From assembly GCA_964534995.1 (NCBI GenBank), contig CAZHSC010000003.1, positions 1 to 64,000 of the forward strand: a stretch of DNA of 64,000 nucleotides. Reading direction: 5' to 3'. Both the position numbers and the translations under genes were made by a program. The stretch comes from JAJTFW01 sp964534995. Lineage in GTDB: Bacteria > Bacteroidota > Bacteroidia > AKYH767-A > OLB10. The notes under the pieces are model-generated. The model had not been told where the DNA came from, made no database searches, and saw only the letters and a program-made list of their open reading frames with translations. This document shows, piece by piece, positions 16,579 through 26,338 of this stretch (the first letter of the stretch is position 1; every line of letters begins with the position of its first letter).

Positions 16579-16920
16579 ATGATGAATAAGCTTCGGGAAT
16601 ATGAAAATTTCCATATTGTCCTCTGGCTGGTAAAAGATACCTGCTGGGTGCTGGACTTGAAAATACCAGGGCTTATCATGATTCTCCCGGCCCTTGCAGT
16701 AGCTTTGCACATCACCTGGCTGCATCGTCATTTACGATCGGAATTGATGCACAACATTGCCATTGTATGCTGGCTGTGTGCCAATTCAATCTGGATGATA
16801 GGCGAGTTTTTCTTCAATGATACCCTGCGTCCCTTTGCTATAGTGTTTTTCACATTGGGGGTAATTATCATCTTCAGTTATTACATCTTTGTCCGACCAT
16901 ACGAAAAGCGATCTTTATAA
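16579..16920 (+). CDS. small four-helix membrane protein of unknown function
   Basis: This 113-residue protein has hydrophobic segments at about 12-24, 30-45, 60-78 and 85-107, rich in Trp and Ile, with short loops containing His and Arg (HITWLHRHLRSEL). I do not recognise the family. It is flanked by mtgA (divergent) and purL (convergent) and appears to be transcribed alone. Confidence 0.6.
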   Translation: MMNKLREYENFHIVLWLVKDTCWVLDLKIPGLIMILPALAVALHITWLHRHLRSELMHNIAIVCWLCANSIWMIGEFFFNDTLRPFAIVFFTLGVIIIFSYYIFVRPYEKRSL

Positions 16921-16975
16921 TTATCCTGACTGAATAATAGCACCGGCCTTGCTGCCATTCGCTACTTTCTGATGA

Positions 16976-19219
16976 TCAGCTTTCCTGCTCCATCAGGTTT
17001 CCGAGAGCGGAATCATACTTTTCCCTGAATGATTCAACACTGCCATATTCTTCCTCGTTGATCACAATGGCATTGCCGCCTACTTCACCCAGGTTAGTGA
17101 AATCTACATCCGAAGCGGCTACCATTTCTACAAAGGCATCCAGCTTTTCAGGACTGACGCTCACCACAATTCTGCCCTGCGATTCTCCGAAAAGACAGGC
17201 GTCCTTGCGCAATTCCTCATCAGTATCTATACGGAATCCAAATCCACGGGGCATGGCTGATTCCAGCAGACAGATAAACAGACCCCCGTCTGAAATATCA
17301 TGTGCACTCTCAATGAGCCCTTCCCTGATGAGGGATTTTGCCAATTGCTGTACGTTGAATTCTTCATCGAGGTTAAACCAGGGTGCCGGACTGTTTTTAA
17401 TGCCGCAAAAGGAATATAAATACTCCGAGGAGGAAATGTCATTTCTGGAGGAACCCAGTAAAAACAGGATGTCACCTTCATTTTTGAAGTCGAGGGTCAT
17501 CTGGTGTTTCTTATCGGTAACAATCCCCACCATGCCAATGGTAGGTGTTGGAAATACCGGGACTTCGCCCTGTTCATTTTTTGACTGATTATAAAAACTT
17601 ACGTTACCCCCGGTTACCGGTGTTTCAAATTTTTGACAGGCCTTAGTCATACCCTTGATGGCATGTACAAATTGCCAGTAAACTTCAGGATTATATGGAT
17701 TGCCGAAATTCAGGCAATTGGTAACCGCCGAGGGTTCGCCGCCGGAACATACAATGTTGCGCGCCGCTTCTGCAACGGCAATGGCGCATCCTGTTTCAGG
17801 GTCGCTGTAAACATAGCGGGAGTTGCAATCCACCACCAGCGCAAGGGCTTTCCTGGTTCCCCGGACGTCCACAATGGCTGCATCGCTGGGCTTATTGGTA
17901 CTCATGTTAATGGTGCCAATCATTGAATCATATTGATTGTAAACCCAGCGCCGGGAGGCAATGTTGGGATGGCTGACCAGGTGGTTTATAACAGGTCGTA
18001 TATCCGTAAGGTCGGGTACCTTGTTGATGTCAAAGGATTTGTTCAGGGCAATATATGCCGGCTCACGGTAATCGCGTGTATATACCGGTGCCCCGCCCCC
18101 AAGAACGAGTGATGGGGCAGGTACATCCGCCAGCAACTCTCCACCCATATAGAAATACAAACGATCTCCTTCGGTCACTTCGCCGATCTGTGTGCAGTTA
18201 AGATCCCATTTCTCAAATATCTTTTCCACTTCTTCTTCACGACCTTTCTTCACTATCACCAGCATGCGCTCCTGCGATTCACTTAACAATATTTCCCATC
18301 CTTTCATATGAGACTGCCGGGTAGGTACTTTATCCAGCCAGATGTTCATGCCGTGCTTCCCCTTCGCCGACATTTCACTGGTAGAGCATATGATACCCGC
18401 TGCACCCATATCCTGCATTCCCACCACAGCTCCGGTTTTAATAATTTCAAGCGTGGCCTCCAGCAATAACTTTTCCATGAAGGGGTCTCCCACCTGAACG
18501 GAGGGCAGGTCTTCGTGAGAATCTTCGTGTAAATCACCCGAGGCAAAGGTCGCTCCGTGAATACCGTCTTTTCCGGTTGAAGACCCAACAATATATACGG
18601 GGTTGCCGGCACCATAGGAAATGGCTGACACCGTTTCACCTTCTTTCACAATACCCACCGACATCGCATTTACCAGGATATTCACATTAAAGGAATCATC
18701 AAAAAACACTTCGCCACCAACCGTCGGAACACCAAAGGCATTGCCATAATCCCCGATTCCCTTTACAACTCCTCTGATAAGGTTTTGCATACGCGCCATT
18801 TCAGGATTCCCAAATCGAAGGGAGTTTAATTGTGCAATGGGCCGGGCACCCATGGTAAAAATATCCCGGTTGATGCCGCCCACTCCCGTGGCCGCACCCT
18901 GGTAAGGTTCAATGGCCGATGGATGATTGTGTGATTCAATTTTAAAGGCACAGGCCAGCCCATCTCCAATGGCAACAAGACCCGCGTTTTCTTCACCCGC
19001 TTTGGCCAGCATATGCGGGCCATCTTTGGGCAGGGTCTTTAACCAGCTGATAGAATTTTTATAGGAGCAATGTTCCGACCACATCACAGAGTAAATGCTC
19101 AATTCCGTGAAATTCGGTATCCTGCCCAGTATTTCTTTGATTTTTTCAAATTCTTCTGGCAGCAAACCCAGTTTTTTTGCGGTATCAACCGTAGTTAACT
19201 CTTCAGTAGCGAAAGACAT
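16976..19219 (-). CDS. purL: phosphoribosylformylglycinamidine synthase subunit PurL (short form)
   Basis: PurL makes FGAM from FGAR, ATP and glutamine-derived ammonia in purine synthesis. The 747-residue length and content match the small form that lacks the glutaminase domain and works with separate PurS and PurQ, neither of which is in the window. EHCSYKNS (about residue 50), GIGDGLACAFKIESHNHPS and QDMGAAG (about 268) are the expected motifs. It overlaps nothing and is divergent from a membrane protein gene. A TATTTTTG promoter box lies 64 bases upstream, at 19284-19291. Confidence 0.95.
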   Translation of the reverse strand: MSFATEELTTVDTAKKLGLLPEEFEKIKEILGRIPNFTELSIYSVMWSEHCSYKNSISWLKTLPKDGPHMLAKAGEENAGLVAIGDGLACAFKIESHNHPSAIEPYQGAATGVGGINRDIFTMGARPIAQLNSLRFGNPEMARMQNLIRGVVKGIGDYGNAFGVPTVGGEVFFDDSFNVNILVNAMSVGIVKEGETVSAISYGAGNPVYIVGSSTGKDGIHGATFASGDLHEDSHEDLPSVQVGDPFMEKLLLEATLEIIKTGAVVGMQDMGAAGIICSTSEMSAKGKHGMNIWLDKVPTRQSHMKGWEILLSESQERMLVIVKKGREEEVEKIFEKWDLNCTQIGEVTEGDRLYFYMGGELLADVPAPSLVLGGGAPVYTRDYREPAYIALNKSFDINKVPDLTDIRPVINHLVSHPNIASRRWVYNQYDSMIGTINMSTNKPSDAAIVDVRGTRKALALVVDCNSRYVYSDPETGCAIAVAEAARNIVCSGGEPSAVTNCLNFGNPYNPEVYWQFVHAIKGMTKACQKFETPVTGGNVSFYNQSKNEQGEVPVFPTPTIGMVGIVTDKKHQMTLDFKNEGDILFLLGSSRNDISSSEYLYSFCGIKNSPAPWFNLDEEFNVQQLAKSLIREGLIESAHDISDGGLFICLLESAMPRGFGFRIDTDEELRKDACLFGESQGRIVVSVSPEKLDAFVEMVAASDVDFTNLGEVGGNAIVINEEEYGSVESFREKYDSALGNLMEQES

Positions 19220-19283
19220 TGTGCTTTGGTTTTTTGATTTCCCCGGATGGAATGATGGAATTATACCCTCCGGACCCTGGATG

Positions 19284-19291
19284 CAAAAATA
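19284..19291 (-). promoter_or_regulatory. -7 promoter box TATTTTTG for purL
   Basis: This minus-strand match to TAnnTTTG lies 64 bases upstream of the purL ATG, giving a leader of about 60 bases. No riboswitch-like fold was recognised in that leader by eye. Confidence 0.35.
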
Positions 19292-19305
19292 GTTCTTCTT
19301 CCTCT

Positions 19306-20649
19306 ATGCCCGTAATATTTTATATTTGGGCGATGCTTGAAGCCGGACTCACCTTTGGATATATCTTTTTGGCTATATACTTGATTGGCAGGTGGAAGAT
19401 TTTCCGGGTTCCGGGAATTTCGGTGAAGGTATTTTACGGCTTGTTTATAATTAAAGTGGCGGCAGCATTCGCTTTGTATATTATTTATACTCAGTTTTAT
19501 ACCGACAGAGCCTATGCCGATATTTTTCGTTATTATGATGATTCGGCGGTTATTTATCAGACGCTGACGGAAAAACCTTATGATTATTTCCGCATGCTTA
19601 CCGGAATCGATGGAAAAGCACCCGAGTTACTGAATTATTATGATTCGATGCGTAACTGGTATAATACGGATCTCATTTTTAATGATAGCAGAACCATGAT
19701 CCGGCTTAACGCTTTTCTGCGTTTATTTACACTAGGCACTTATTTTCCGCATGCCATCGTCATGTGTTTTCTGGCTATGGTTGGACTTACAGGCATATTC
19801 AGGGTCATGAACAACGCGGTAAAAGGCAGGGCTTTCCTGTTGATGATCATCGTATACCTCTTGCCATCTATTTTGCTTTGGACATCCGGAATGATCAAAG
19901 AAGCTTTTCTTGTATTTGCACTTGGTACTTTACTGTACCAGGTTTCAATGCTTATGAATGAAAGCGCGCTGAGCTGGAAAAGACTGTTTTATGTTTTGTT
20001 GGCTGTTATGATACTCATCACGGTAAAGGCTTATGTCTTTTTCCTGATGCTGCCGCTGATCATGAGCTGGATGATTTCGAAATTCGTTCCCGGAAAGGCA
20101 GGATGGATATGGGTACCGGTGTATATTATTTATTTCATCGCCCTCGCGGCGATGGCTCCCGCGCTGACCGGAAATACTGTGCCCCGCCTGATTTCCGATA
20201 AACAGGCCGAGTTTTACTTTGTTGCCGGACACGAGCAGGCAAAGAGTGTAGTGGAAGTTGAAAGGATCCCTCCCGACTGGACCGGGTTGCTTACCGCCGC
20301 TCCCGGTGCTTTTTTCAGAACTCTGTTGCTTCCCATGCCGGGCCACGCCCATAATATACTGATGTGGTTTTCAGCAGCGGAGAATATTTTTATTTTACTC
20401 CTGTCTTTTTTTCTGCTCTTTACCATGAAGATGGAGTTTTTAAAGAACCTGTCAGTATTTGTTATCTGCTGTTTATTGTTCGGGGTTTCTGTTTTTATTT
20501 TGTCGGGTTGGGTTACTCCCATCATCGGGGCATTGGTACGATATAAAGTTCCCGGGCTTCCATTTTTACTCTTGCCCTTAACTGCCGTCTCCTACAGGAA
20601 ATGGATGAGCGGTTATTTTATTTCCTGGTTTCACGACAAGACTGTTTAA
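19306..20649 (+). CDS. polytopic membrane protein, first of two tandem paralogs
   Basis: I take ATG 19306 (MPVIFYIW) as the start: the open frame runs upstream to 19219 through a hydrophilic, Ser-rich stretch unlike a membrane protein start. The 447-residue protein has about ten membrane segments. A long non-membrane loop near residues 75-130 holds FRYYDDSAVIYQ and NDSRTMIRLNAFLRLF. A later motif, PSILLWTSGMIKEA, sits at a membrane boundary near 185. The next gene encodes a protein with the same order of motifs. The architecture recalls polysaccharide polymerases or lipid-linked sugar transferases, but I cannot assign a reaction. Confidence 0.7.
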   Translation: MPVIFYIWAMLEAGLTFGYIFLAIYLIGRWKIFRVPGISVKVFYGLFIIKVAAAFALYIIYTQFYTDRAYADIFRYYDDSAVIYQTLTEKPYDYFRMLTGIDGKAPELLNYYDSMRNWYNTDLIFNDSRTMIRLNAFLRLFTLGTYFPHAIVMCFLAMVGLTGIFRVMNNAVKGRAFLLMIIVYLLPSILLWTSGMIKEAFLVFALGTLLYQVSMLMNESALSWKRLFYVLLAVMILITVKAYVFFLMLPLIMSWMISKFVPGKAGWIWVPVYIIYFIALAAMAPALTGNTVPRLISDKQAEFYFVAGHEQAKSVVEVERIPPDWTGLLTAAPGAFFRTLLLPMPGHAHNILMWFSAAENIFILLLSFFLLFTMKMEFLKNLSVFVICCLLFGVSVFILSGWVTPIIGALVRYKVPGLPFLLLPLTAVSYRKWMSGYFISWFHDKTV

Positions 20650-20654
20650 TAACG

Positions 20655-21938
20655 ATGCTGCTGCTGGTACATATCCTGCTGATCGTTTTGATTTTTACCA
20701 GGACATCACTTCTGAAACTCCGGGGCCTTCCCTCGTACCTGCTGATGCTGGTGTTGCTGCTTAAGGTGTCAGGAGGTTATGCCATTGCAAAGTATTATCT
20801 GAGTACTTACAAAGGCGGGGATATCCAGGGATACCTTGCCGATGTAGTCAGCCTTCATAAAGTATTTCTTCATAACCCTGCGGGATTTTTCAAATTGATA
20901 TTTGGCATTGATGAACACAGTCCGGCGATGGAAAATATTATTTCCGGTTTAAAGATGTGGAACGACAGCGGGTACAATTCTCATTACAATGATGCCAGAA
21001 CCGTCATCCGGTTCCATGCACTGTTAAGTATCGTTTCGGGTAACAATGAATGGGTACACTTGCTTTGGTCGAATGTGATGGCCCTTGCCGGAATGTTATC
21101 GCTCCTGCGTTTCTTTTATACGACTGTAGATGGCAAGGCGGAAGTGCCCGCTGCTGCTCTGAGCTTTTTTTTCCTCCCCAATGTATTTATCTGGAGTTCC
21201 GCCATTCTTAAGGAACCTTTGCTTCTTTTTGTGCTGGGGATGACACTCCGGTATTTTCAGTTGTGGAATCATCGAAGGGAGCGCCGGTATCTGTTGATAT
21301 TGTTATTATCAGTAGGTGGATTTCTACTTGTAAAATCATTTTGGCTGCTGTCGTTACTTCCTGGGCTGGTGGGCTGGTTCCTGTTTCCGGACATGAAAAA
21401 GCCCTTTCAAACGGTGGCGCTCAGTTATTTGACTGCCCTGGTGCTGGTGTTGGTGTTGGGTAGCATTTGGCCGGCATGGGATGTGCCTGCATTGCTCTTT
21501 GGCCAGCAATTGAATATGTGGAGGTTCGCCGTGTTTATGAATGCGGGTAGTCTGATCCATCCCATTTCTTTTGCGCCCACCATTGGCAGTTTTTTATCGC
21601 ATTTACCCGAAGCATTTACTTATGCACTTGTTCAACCCTGGCCATGGCAACTGGCAAAGTGGTATCACTTCCCGCTTTTTCTGGAAAACCTGGTTTTTCC
21701 GCTGCTCCTGATCCTGTGCTTTCGTAATTTCAAATACACCCGTAAAAGTCCCGGCACCGAAATCATGCTGGCCCTGGCGGCCGGAAGTGTGATAGTGGTG
21801 GTTTGCGGCCTTACCACGCCCGTAATAGGAAGTCTTATCCGCTTCAGGATGCCGGGACTGCTGCTGATACTGCTGGCGCTGCACGGGTATTACGCCGGGA
21901 GCAGGAAAAGAAATAACCCCGCTCAAAGCCCTGATTAA
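20655..21938 (+). CDS. polytopic membrane protein, second of two tandem paralogs
   Basis: I choose ATG 20655 as the start. It comes 5 bases after the upstream stop and begins a hydrophobic segment at once. The frame is open to 20601, which would overlap the previous gene. The 427-residue protein mirrors its neighbour: about ten membrane segments, an acidic loop with GGDIQGYL, then YNDARTVIRFHALL, and PNVFIWSSAILKEP aligned with the motif in the first copy. Conservation in Asp, Asn and Arg of the loop and in the KE pair suggests a shared active site. Function is unknown. Polymer or glycan synthesis at the membrane is a guess. Confidence 0.7.
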   Translation: MLLLVHILLIVLIFTRTSLLKLRGLPSYLLMLVLLLKVSGGYAIAKYYLSTYKGGDIQGYLADVVSLHKVFLHNPAGFFKLIFGIDEHSPAMENIISGLKMWNDSGYNSHYNDARTVIRFHALLSIVSGNNEWVHLLWSNVMALAGMLSLLRFFYTTVDGKAEVPAAALSFFFLPNVFIWSSAILKEPLLLFVLGMTLRYFQLWNHRRERRYLLILLLSVGGFLLVKSFWLLSLLPGLVGWFLFPDMKKPFQTVALSYLTALVLVLVLGSIWPAWDVPALLFGQQLNMWRFAVFMNAGSLIHPISFAPTIGSFLSHLPEAFTYALVQPWPWQLAKWYHFPLFLENLVFPLLLILCFRNFKYTRKSPGTEIMLALAAGSVIVVVCGLTTPVIGSLIRFRMPGLLLILLALHGYYAGSRKRNNPAQSPD

Positions 21939-21976
21939 ATAATTCTTTTTCCTTTGCAGCTAATATTGTTATCCCT

Positions 21977-23698
21977 ATGAATATTTTTCGAAAGAAAAGC
22001 ATTGAGCAAATCCTGAAACAGGTGGAGGCCGGTGAGTCGGAAGGGCATGCCAGGCTGGGTAAACACCTGGGCGTTCGTGATCTTACCGCACTCGGTATTG
22101 CCGCCATCATCGGTGCGGGAATATTCAGTACCATAGGCAGTGCCAGCGCGAGCGGTGGTCCTGGTGTAGTTTTACTTTTTTTTATCACGGCCCTTGCCTG
22201 TGGCTTTGCCGCCTACTGCTACGCCGAATTTGCCAGCATGGTTCCTGTAAGCGGATCTGCCTATACCTACTCTTATGTTGCTTTCGGTGAACTTTTCGCC
22301 TGGATCATTGGCTGGGCACTGATTATGGAATATGCTATCGGGAATATTGTTGTCGCCATTTCCTGGTCGGGATATTTCTCTGCCTTATTGGGTCATCTGA
22401 AAATTCCCGCCCTCGGCTTTCCGGATGGAATTATCCTCCCGGCCTGGTCAGGAATCGATTATTTTTCAGCAAAGCGTGCCTTCCTCGCTTCTCAGATGTC
22501 AGGGGCAGATGCTTCCCTGCTGCAATCCGAAGGATACAGGGCCTGGATAACTGCTCCTGAATTGGGGAGCCTGAAGATTATCCTGGATATACCCGCATTG
22601 TTTATTAATGTGCTGATCACCTGGCTGGTGTACCGTGGCATGAAGGAGTCGCGCAACGTAAGCAATGTTATGGTGGCGGTAAAACTCATTGTGGTGCTGA
22701 TGGTGATTATTACCGGTGTTTTTTATGTGGACACTTCCAATTGGTCGCCCTTTCTTCCCGAAGGATGGGCGGGGGTGCTGGCGGGTGTTTCCGGTGTATT
22801 TTTCGCCTATATTGGCTTCGATGCCATTTCCACCACAGCAGAAGAGTGCCACAATCCGCAGCGCGACCTGCCCAGGGGTATGTTTTATTCAATTATCATC
22901 TGTACAGTTTTATATATCTTAATTGCGCTTGTACTCACCGGGATGGTGAATTACAGGGAACTGAATGTGGAAGACCCACTGGCCTTCGTTTTCGGCAAGC
23001 GTGGCCTGCACTGGATCAGTGGAATTATTGCGGTGAGTGCCGTGTTTGCCATGGCGAGCGTAATGCTGGTATTTCAATTGGGTCAGCCACGGATATGGAT
23101 GAGCATGAGCCGCGATGGATTACTTCCCCAAAAATTCTCGGTAATTCATACCCGTTATGGAACGCCTTCTTTCGCTACGGTGATAACGGGGTTTTTGGTT
23201 GGGGTGCCTCTGCTATTTATTGATATGGCTACGGTGGTGGATCTTTGCTCCATTGGTACCCTGTTCGCATTTATGCTGGTGTGCGGAGGTGTACTGGTAT
23301 TGCATAAGCACCGCCATCTTCCCCGTAAATTCCGCGTACCTTATTTCAATGGCCGTTATGTGGTGCCGGCCTTGTACCTGTGTATCATGCTCTGGCTGGG
23401 TATTACGCAAAAAGAATGGATACATCATCATGTCAACCCGCTGGTGAACATGGAGTCTGTCCCGAATTTCATCTTCTTCATGGTATTCGCACTGATGGCT
23501 TTTTTCAGTTATACACGTAAACATTCTGTCATACCGGTTTTGGGGATACTTACCTGTCTTTATCTGATGTCTCAAATTCATGTAAGGCAATGGCTGGGAT
23601 TCAGCATATGGTTAATCGCGGGCCTCGCGATTTATTTTGGTTTTAGTTACCGGAACAGTAAAGTGGGCAAAGAAGATAAACCGGTCAGGGTATTTTAA
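21977..23698 (+). CDS. APC superfamily amino acid permease (YfnA/cationic amino acid type)
   Basis: This 573-residue inner-membrane transporter has about 12-14 membrane segments. The first holds GIAAIIGAGIFSTIG at about residues 40-54, the substrate-binding signature of APC permeases. SGSAYTYSYVAFGE follows at about 94-107, and FFAYIGFDAISTTAEEC at about 275-291. The length and the C-terminal extra segments match the cationic amino acid transporter group (YfnA, CAT). The direction is probably uptake. It starts 38 bases after the second membrane paralog and may share its transcript. Confidence 0.92.
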   Translation: MNIFRKKSIEQILKQVEAGESEGHARLGKHLGVRDLTALGIAAIIGAGIFSTIGSASASGGPGVVLLFFITALACGFAAYCYAEFASMVPVSGSAYTYSYVAFGELFAWIIGWALIMEYAIGNIVVAISWSGYFSALLGHLKIPALGFPDGIILPAWSGIDYFSAKRAFLASQMSGADASLLQSEGYRAWITAPELGSLKIILDIPALFINVLITWLVYRGMKESRNVSNVMVAVKLIVVLMVIITGVFYVDTSNWSPFLPEGWAGVLAGVSGVFFAYIGFDAISTTAEECHNPQRDLPRGMFYSIIICTVLYILIALVLTGMVNYRELNVEDPLAFVFGKRGLHWISGIIAVSAVFAMASVMLVFQLGQPRIWMSMSRDGLLPQKFSVIHTRYGTPSFATVITGFLVGVPLLFIDMATVVDLCSIGTLFAFMLVCGGVLVLHKHRHLPRKFRVPYFNGRYVVPALYLCIMLWLGITQKEWIHHHVNPLVNMESVPNFIFFMVFALMAFFSYTRKHSVIPVLGILTCLYLMSQIHVRQWLGFSIWLIAGLAIYFGFSYRNSKVGKEDKPVRVF

Positions 23699-23841
23699 GG
23701 TCTTCGTAACTGATAATTTTTCCGGCGGTTGATGTTCAGGTCCGGATGGTTAATACCATACGTGTTACATGCTGTTAATTGCCGCTATGTTTACTGTTGC
23801 CCGTTTCGCCGCAATATAATTTTTGGGCCCATTGTAATTTG

Positions 23842-23849
23842 TATATTTG
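23842..23849 (+). promoter_or_regulatory. -7 promoter box TATATTTG
   Basis: This match to TAnnTTTG has a TTTG at 23822-23825, 16 bases upstream (slightly short spacing). It would give a leader of about 45 bases for the SDR gene. Confidence 0.45.
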
Positions 23850-23902
23850 CCCGGGGCTTCCTGCTGTTCTGAATGCACGCCCTTGTGTTTATTGTATTCA
23901 TC

Positions 23903-24658
23903 ATGATAGCTCTCATCACAGGCGCCACCTCCGGCTTCGGACGCGCCATCGCTTTAAAATTTGCGGAACATGGCTGGGATATTATTATTACCGGACGAAG
24001 AAACCACAAGCTGGAGGAACTGGAGCATATTGTAAAAGACACCTACAGTATTAAAGTGTATACTTTATGTTTCGATGTTCGTGACAGGGACATGGTACAA
24101 CAGGAACTGGAGGCGCTGCCCCATTCGTGGAAGGAAATCGATGTGCTGGTCAACAACGCCGGTCTCGCTGCGGGACTATCGTCAATTCACGAAGGTAATC
24201 TCGATGACTGGGAACAGATGATTGACACCAATGTGAAAGGCCTGCTCTATGTGAGCCGTGTTGTCCTTCCCTGGATGGTCAGCCGTAAAAAAGGGCACCT
24301 GATCAATATCGGCAGTACGGCAGCTAAAGATGCCTATCTTAACGGAAACGTGTACTGCGGAACCAAATTTGCCGTCGATGCTTTGTCAAAAGCCATGCGT
24401 ATTGATCTGTTGCCACACCACATCAAGGTGACGGCCATACACCCGGGTGCAGCCGAAACTGAGTTTTCACTGGTGCGGTTTAAAGGAGATGCCGAAAGGG
24501 CCAGGTCTGTGTATCAGGGTTTCGACCCACTCCAGGCAGAAGATGTCGCCGAGGTGGTTTGGTTTGCCGCCAGCAGACCGCCTCATGTGGTATTGAATGA
24601 TATTGTTATGACTCCGCTCGCGCAGGCTACTGCCGTTTATATACACCGTAAACCATGA
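23903..24658 (+). CDS. SDR family oxidoreductase, 3-hydroxy acid dehydrogenase (YdfG) type
   Basis: I place the start at ATG 23903 (MIALITGATSGFG), giving 251 residues. The ORF continues 10 codons upstream to 23873, but the Rossmann motif should be near the N-terminus. TGATSGFG is followed by NNAG at about residue 83, the catalytic Ser in IGSTAA, and YCGTK (YxxxK) at about 148. HPGAAETEFSLVRFKGD fits the YdfG group, which oxidises serine and 3-hydroxy acids with NADP. The stop overlaps the ATG of the next gene by 4 bases (ATGA), so the amidohydrolase is co-translated. Confidence 0.9.
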   Translation: MIALITGATSGFGRAIALKFAEHGWDIIITGRRNHKLEELEHIVKDTYSIKVYTLCFDVRDRDMVQQELEALPHSWKEIDVLVNNAGLAAGLSSIHEGNLDDWEQMIDTNVKGLLYVSRVVLPWMVSRKKGHLINIGSTAAKDAYLNGNVYCGTKFAVDALSKAMRIDLLPHHIKVTAIHPGAAETEFSLVRFKGDAERARSVYQGFDPLQAEDVAEVVWFAASRPPHVVLNDIVMTPLAQATAVYIHRKP

Positions 24659-26283
24659 TAATAAGAAACGCAATACCCTTATTCCTGTTGGGCTTGTCTG
24701 TGTTCTCCTGTTCGCCCGGACCAATAGCGGATGCGGTATATTATAATGCCAGGGTATATACTGTTGACAGCGTTTTTACTGTTCATGAAGCACTGGCCGT
24801 GAAAGACGGGCGAATCTTCGCTACCGGAAGCACAGTGGAACTCCTGCAGTTAAAGGCAACTCAGAAAATTGACCTGGAAGGTAAAGCGGTGTATCCAGGC
24901 TTTTATGATGCGCATTGCCATTTTTACGGATATGGCGTCGATCTTAAAAAAATATGGCTCATTGGCACAAAATCTTTTGAAGATATACTGGATACACTGT
25001 ATGCTAAGAAAGAACAGCGCTTTATGGGATGGATCTTTGGAAGAGGCTGGGATCAGAATGACTGGGAAGTAAAGGAGTATCCGGATAAGGTGAAACTTGA
25101 TTCCATGTTTCCTGATATTCCTGTTTTCCTGATGCGTATTGACGGTCACGCCGCGCTTGTAAATTCAAAAGCCCTTGCCATAGCAGGTATTACGGCCGGA
25201 ACACGGGTGGAAGGCGGGGAGGTCGGATTGAAAAACGGTAAACTGAGTGGTCTCCTTATTGATAATGCGGTAGACCTTGTCAAAGATAAAATACCGGTTC
25301 CGGGTCCTGCGGAACTTGCGGAAGCCCTGCTGGCAGCGCAGAAGAACTGCTTGGAAAAAGGTCTTACCACTGTGGTTGATGCCGGGCTCGATGTACCGGT
25401 GATATTGCTGATTGACAGCCTGCACAAATCCGGTAAGCTTACCATAAGGATGAATGCAATGGTAAGTTATAAACCGGCTAACGTGTTGTATTACCGTAAA
25501 CACGGCAGGTACAAAAGCGAACGACTCAATGTACGTTCATTCAAATTGTATGCGGATGGTGCGCTCGGCTCACGTGGCGCCTGCCTCCTGCACCCTTATT
25601 CCGATTTGCCCGGCCATTACGGCTTTTTATTGAGCCACCCCGACTCCGTTAAAGTCGCGGCTCGTACCGCTGCGGAAACGGGTTTTCAGCTGAATACGCA
25701 TTGTATTGGGGATTCTGCCAACAGGTTATTGTTGCATGTTTACAGCGATGTACTCAAAGGAAAAAATGATTTTCGCTGGCGCATTGAACATGCACAGTTG
25801 ATACACCCGTCTGACTTTCATCTGTTTCATGATTTCTCCATCATTCCATCTGTGCAGCCGACACATGCTACCAGTGATATGTATTGGGCCGGCGACAGAG
25901 TGGGTGAGGAACGGATTAAAAGCGCTTATGCCTACAAAGAGTTGCTCCGGCAAAGTGGAAGGATAGCAACAGGTTCTGATTTTCCTGTTGAAGACATCAA
26001 TCCTCTTTTTGGATTTTATGCAGCCGTTGCCCGTAAAGATCAAAAATTATATCCTGAAAATGGATTTAACAAATCCCAGTCGCTTACACGTAAGGAAGCC
26101 CTGCGTGCAATGACATGCTGGGCTGCGTATGCATGTTTTGAGGAGGAGGAAAAAGGAAGTCTTGAAGAAGGGAAGTGGGCTGATTTTGTGGTGCTGGATA
26201 AGGATATGATGACAGCACCTGAAAATGAATTGTTCGGTATTAAAGTACTGAATACATTTATCGGTGGTGTAAAAGTGTACTGA
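24655..26283 (+). CDS. amidohydrolase 3 family lipoprotein (YtcJ-like)
   Basis: This 542-residue protein has a lipoprotein signal with Cys at about residue 19 (SVFSC), so it should be anchored in the envelope and face the periplasm or surface. The metal site is seen in DAHCHFYGYG (HxH) at about 84, NTHCIGDSAN at about 350, and EHAQLI at about 380. GSDFPVEDINP near 440 gives the final Asp. These match the YtcJ-type amidohydrolases that cut amide bonds of unknown or varied substrates. It overlaps the SDR gene by 4 bases. Confidence 0.88.
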   Translation: MIIRNAIPLFLLGLSVFSCSPGPIADAVYYNARVYTVDSVFTVHEALAVKDGRIFATGSTVELLQLKATQKIDLEGKAVYPGFYDAHCHFYGYGVDLKKIWLIGTKSFEDILDTLYAKKEQRFMGWIFGRGWDQNDWEVKEYPDKVKLDSMFPDIPVFLMRIDGHAALVNSKALAIAGITAGTRVEGGEVGLKNGKLSGLLIDNAVDLVKDKIPVPGPAELAEALLAAQKNCLEKGLTTVVDAGLDVPVILLIDSLHKSGKLTIRMNAMVSYKPANVLYYRKHGRYKSERLNVRSFKLYADGALGSRGACLLHPYSDLPGHYGFLLSHPDSVKVAARTAAETGFQLNTHCIGDSANRLLLHVYSDVLKGKNDFRWRIEHAQLIHPSDFHLFHDFSIIPSVQPTHATSDMYWAGDRVGEERIKSAYAYKELLRQSGRIATGSDFPVEDINPLFGFYAAVARKDQKLYPENGFNKSQSLTRKEALRAMTCWAAYACFEEEEKGSLEEGKWADFVVLDKDMMTAPENELFGIKVLNTFIGGVKVY

Positions 26284-26338
26284 TACTCATCCCGGCCTAT
26301 CAAACGGAGCGTTTCGGTAATTTAATTGATGAAATGAA

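Noticed and set aside
22492..23590. Several ORFs on both strands within the amino acid permease gene
   Set aside because: They lie fully inside a strongly supported coding frame and show no family signature.
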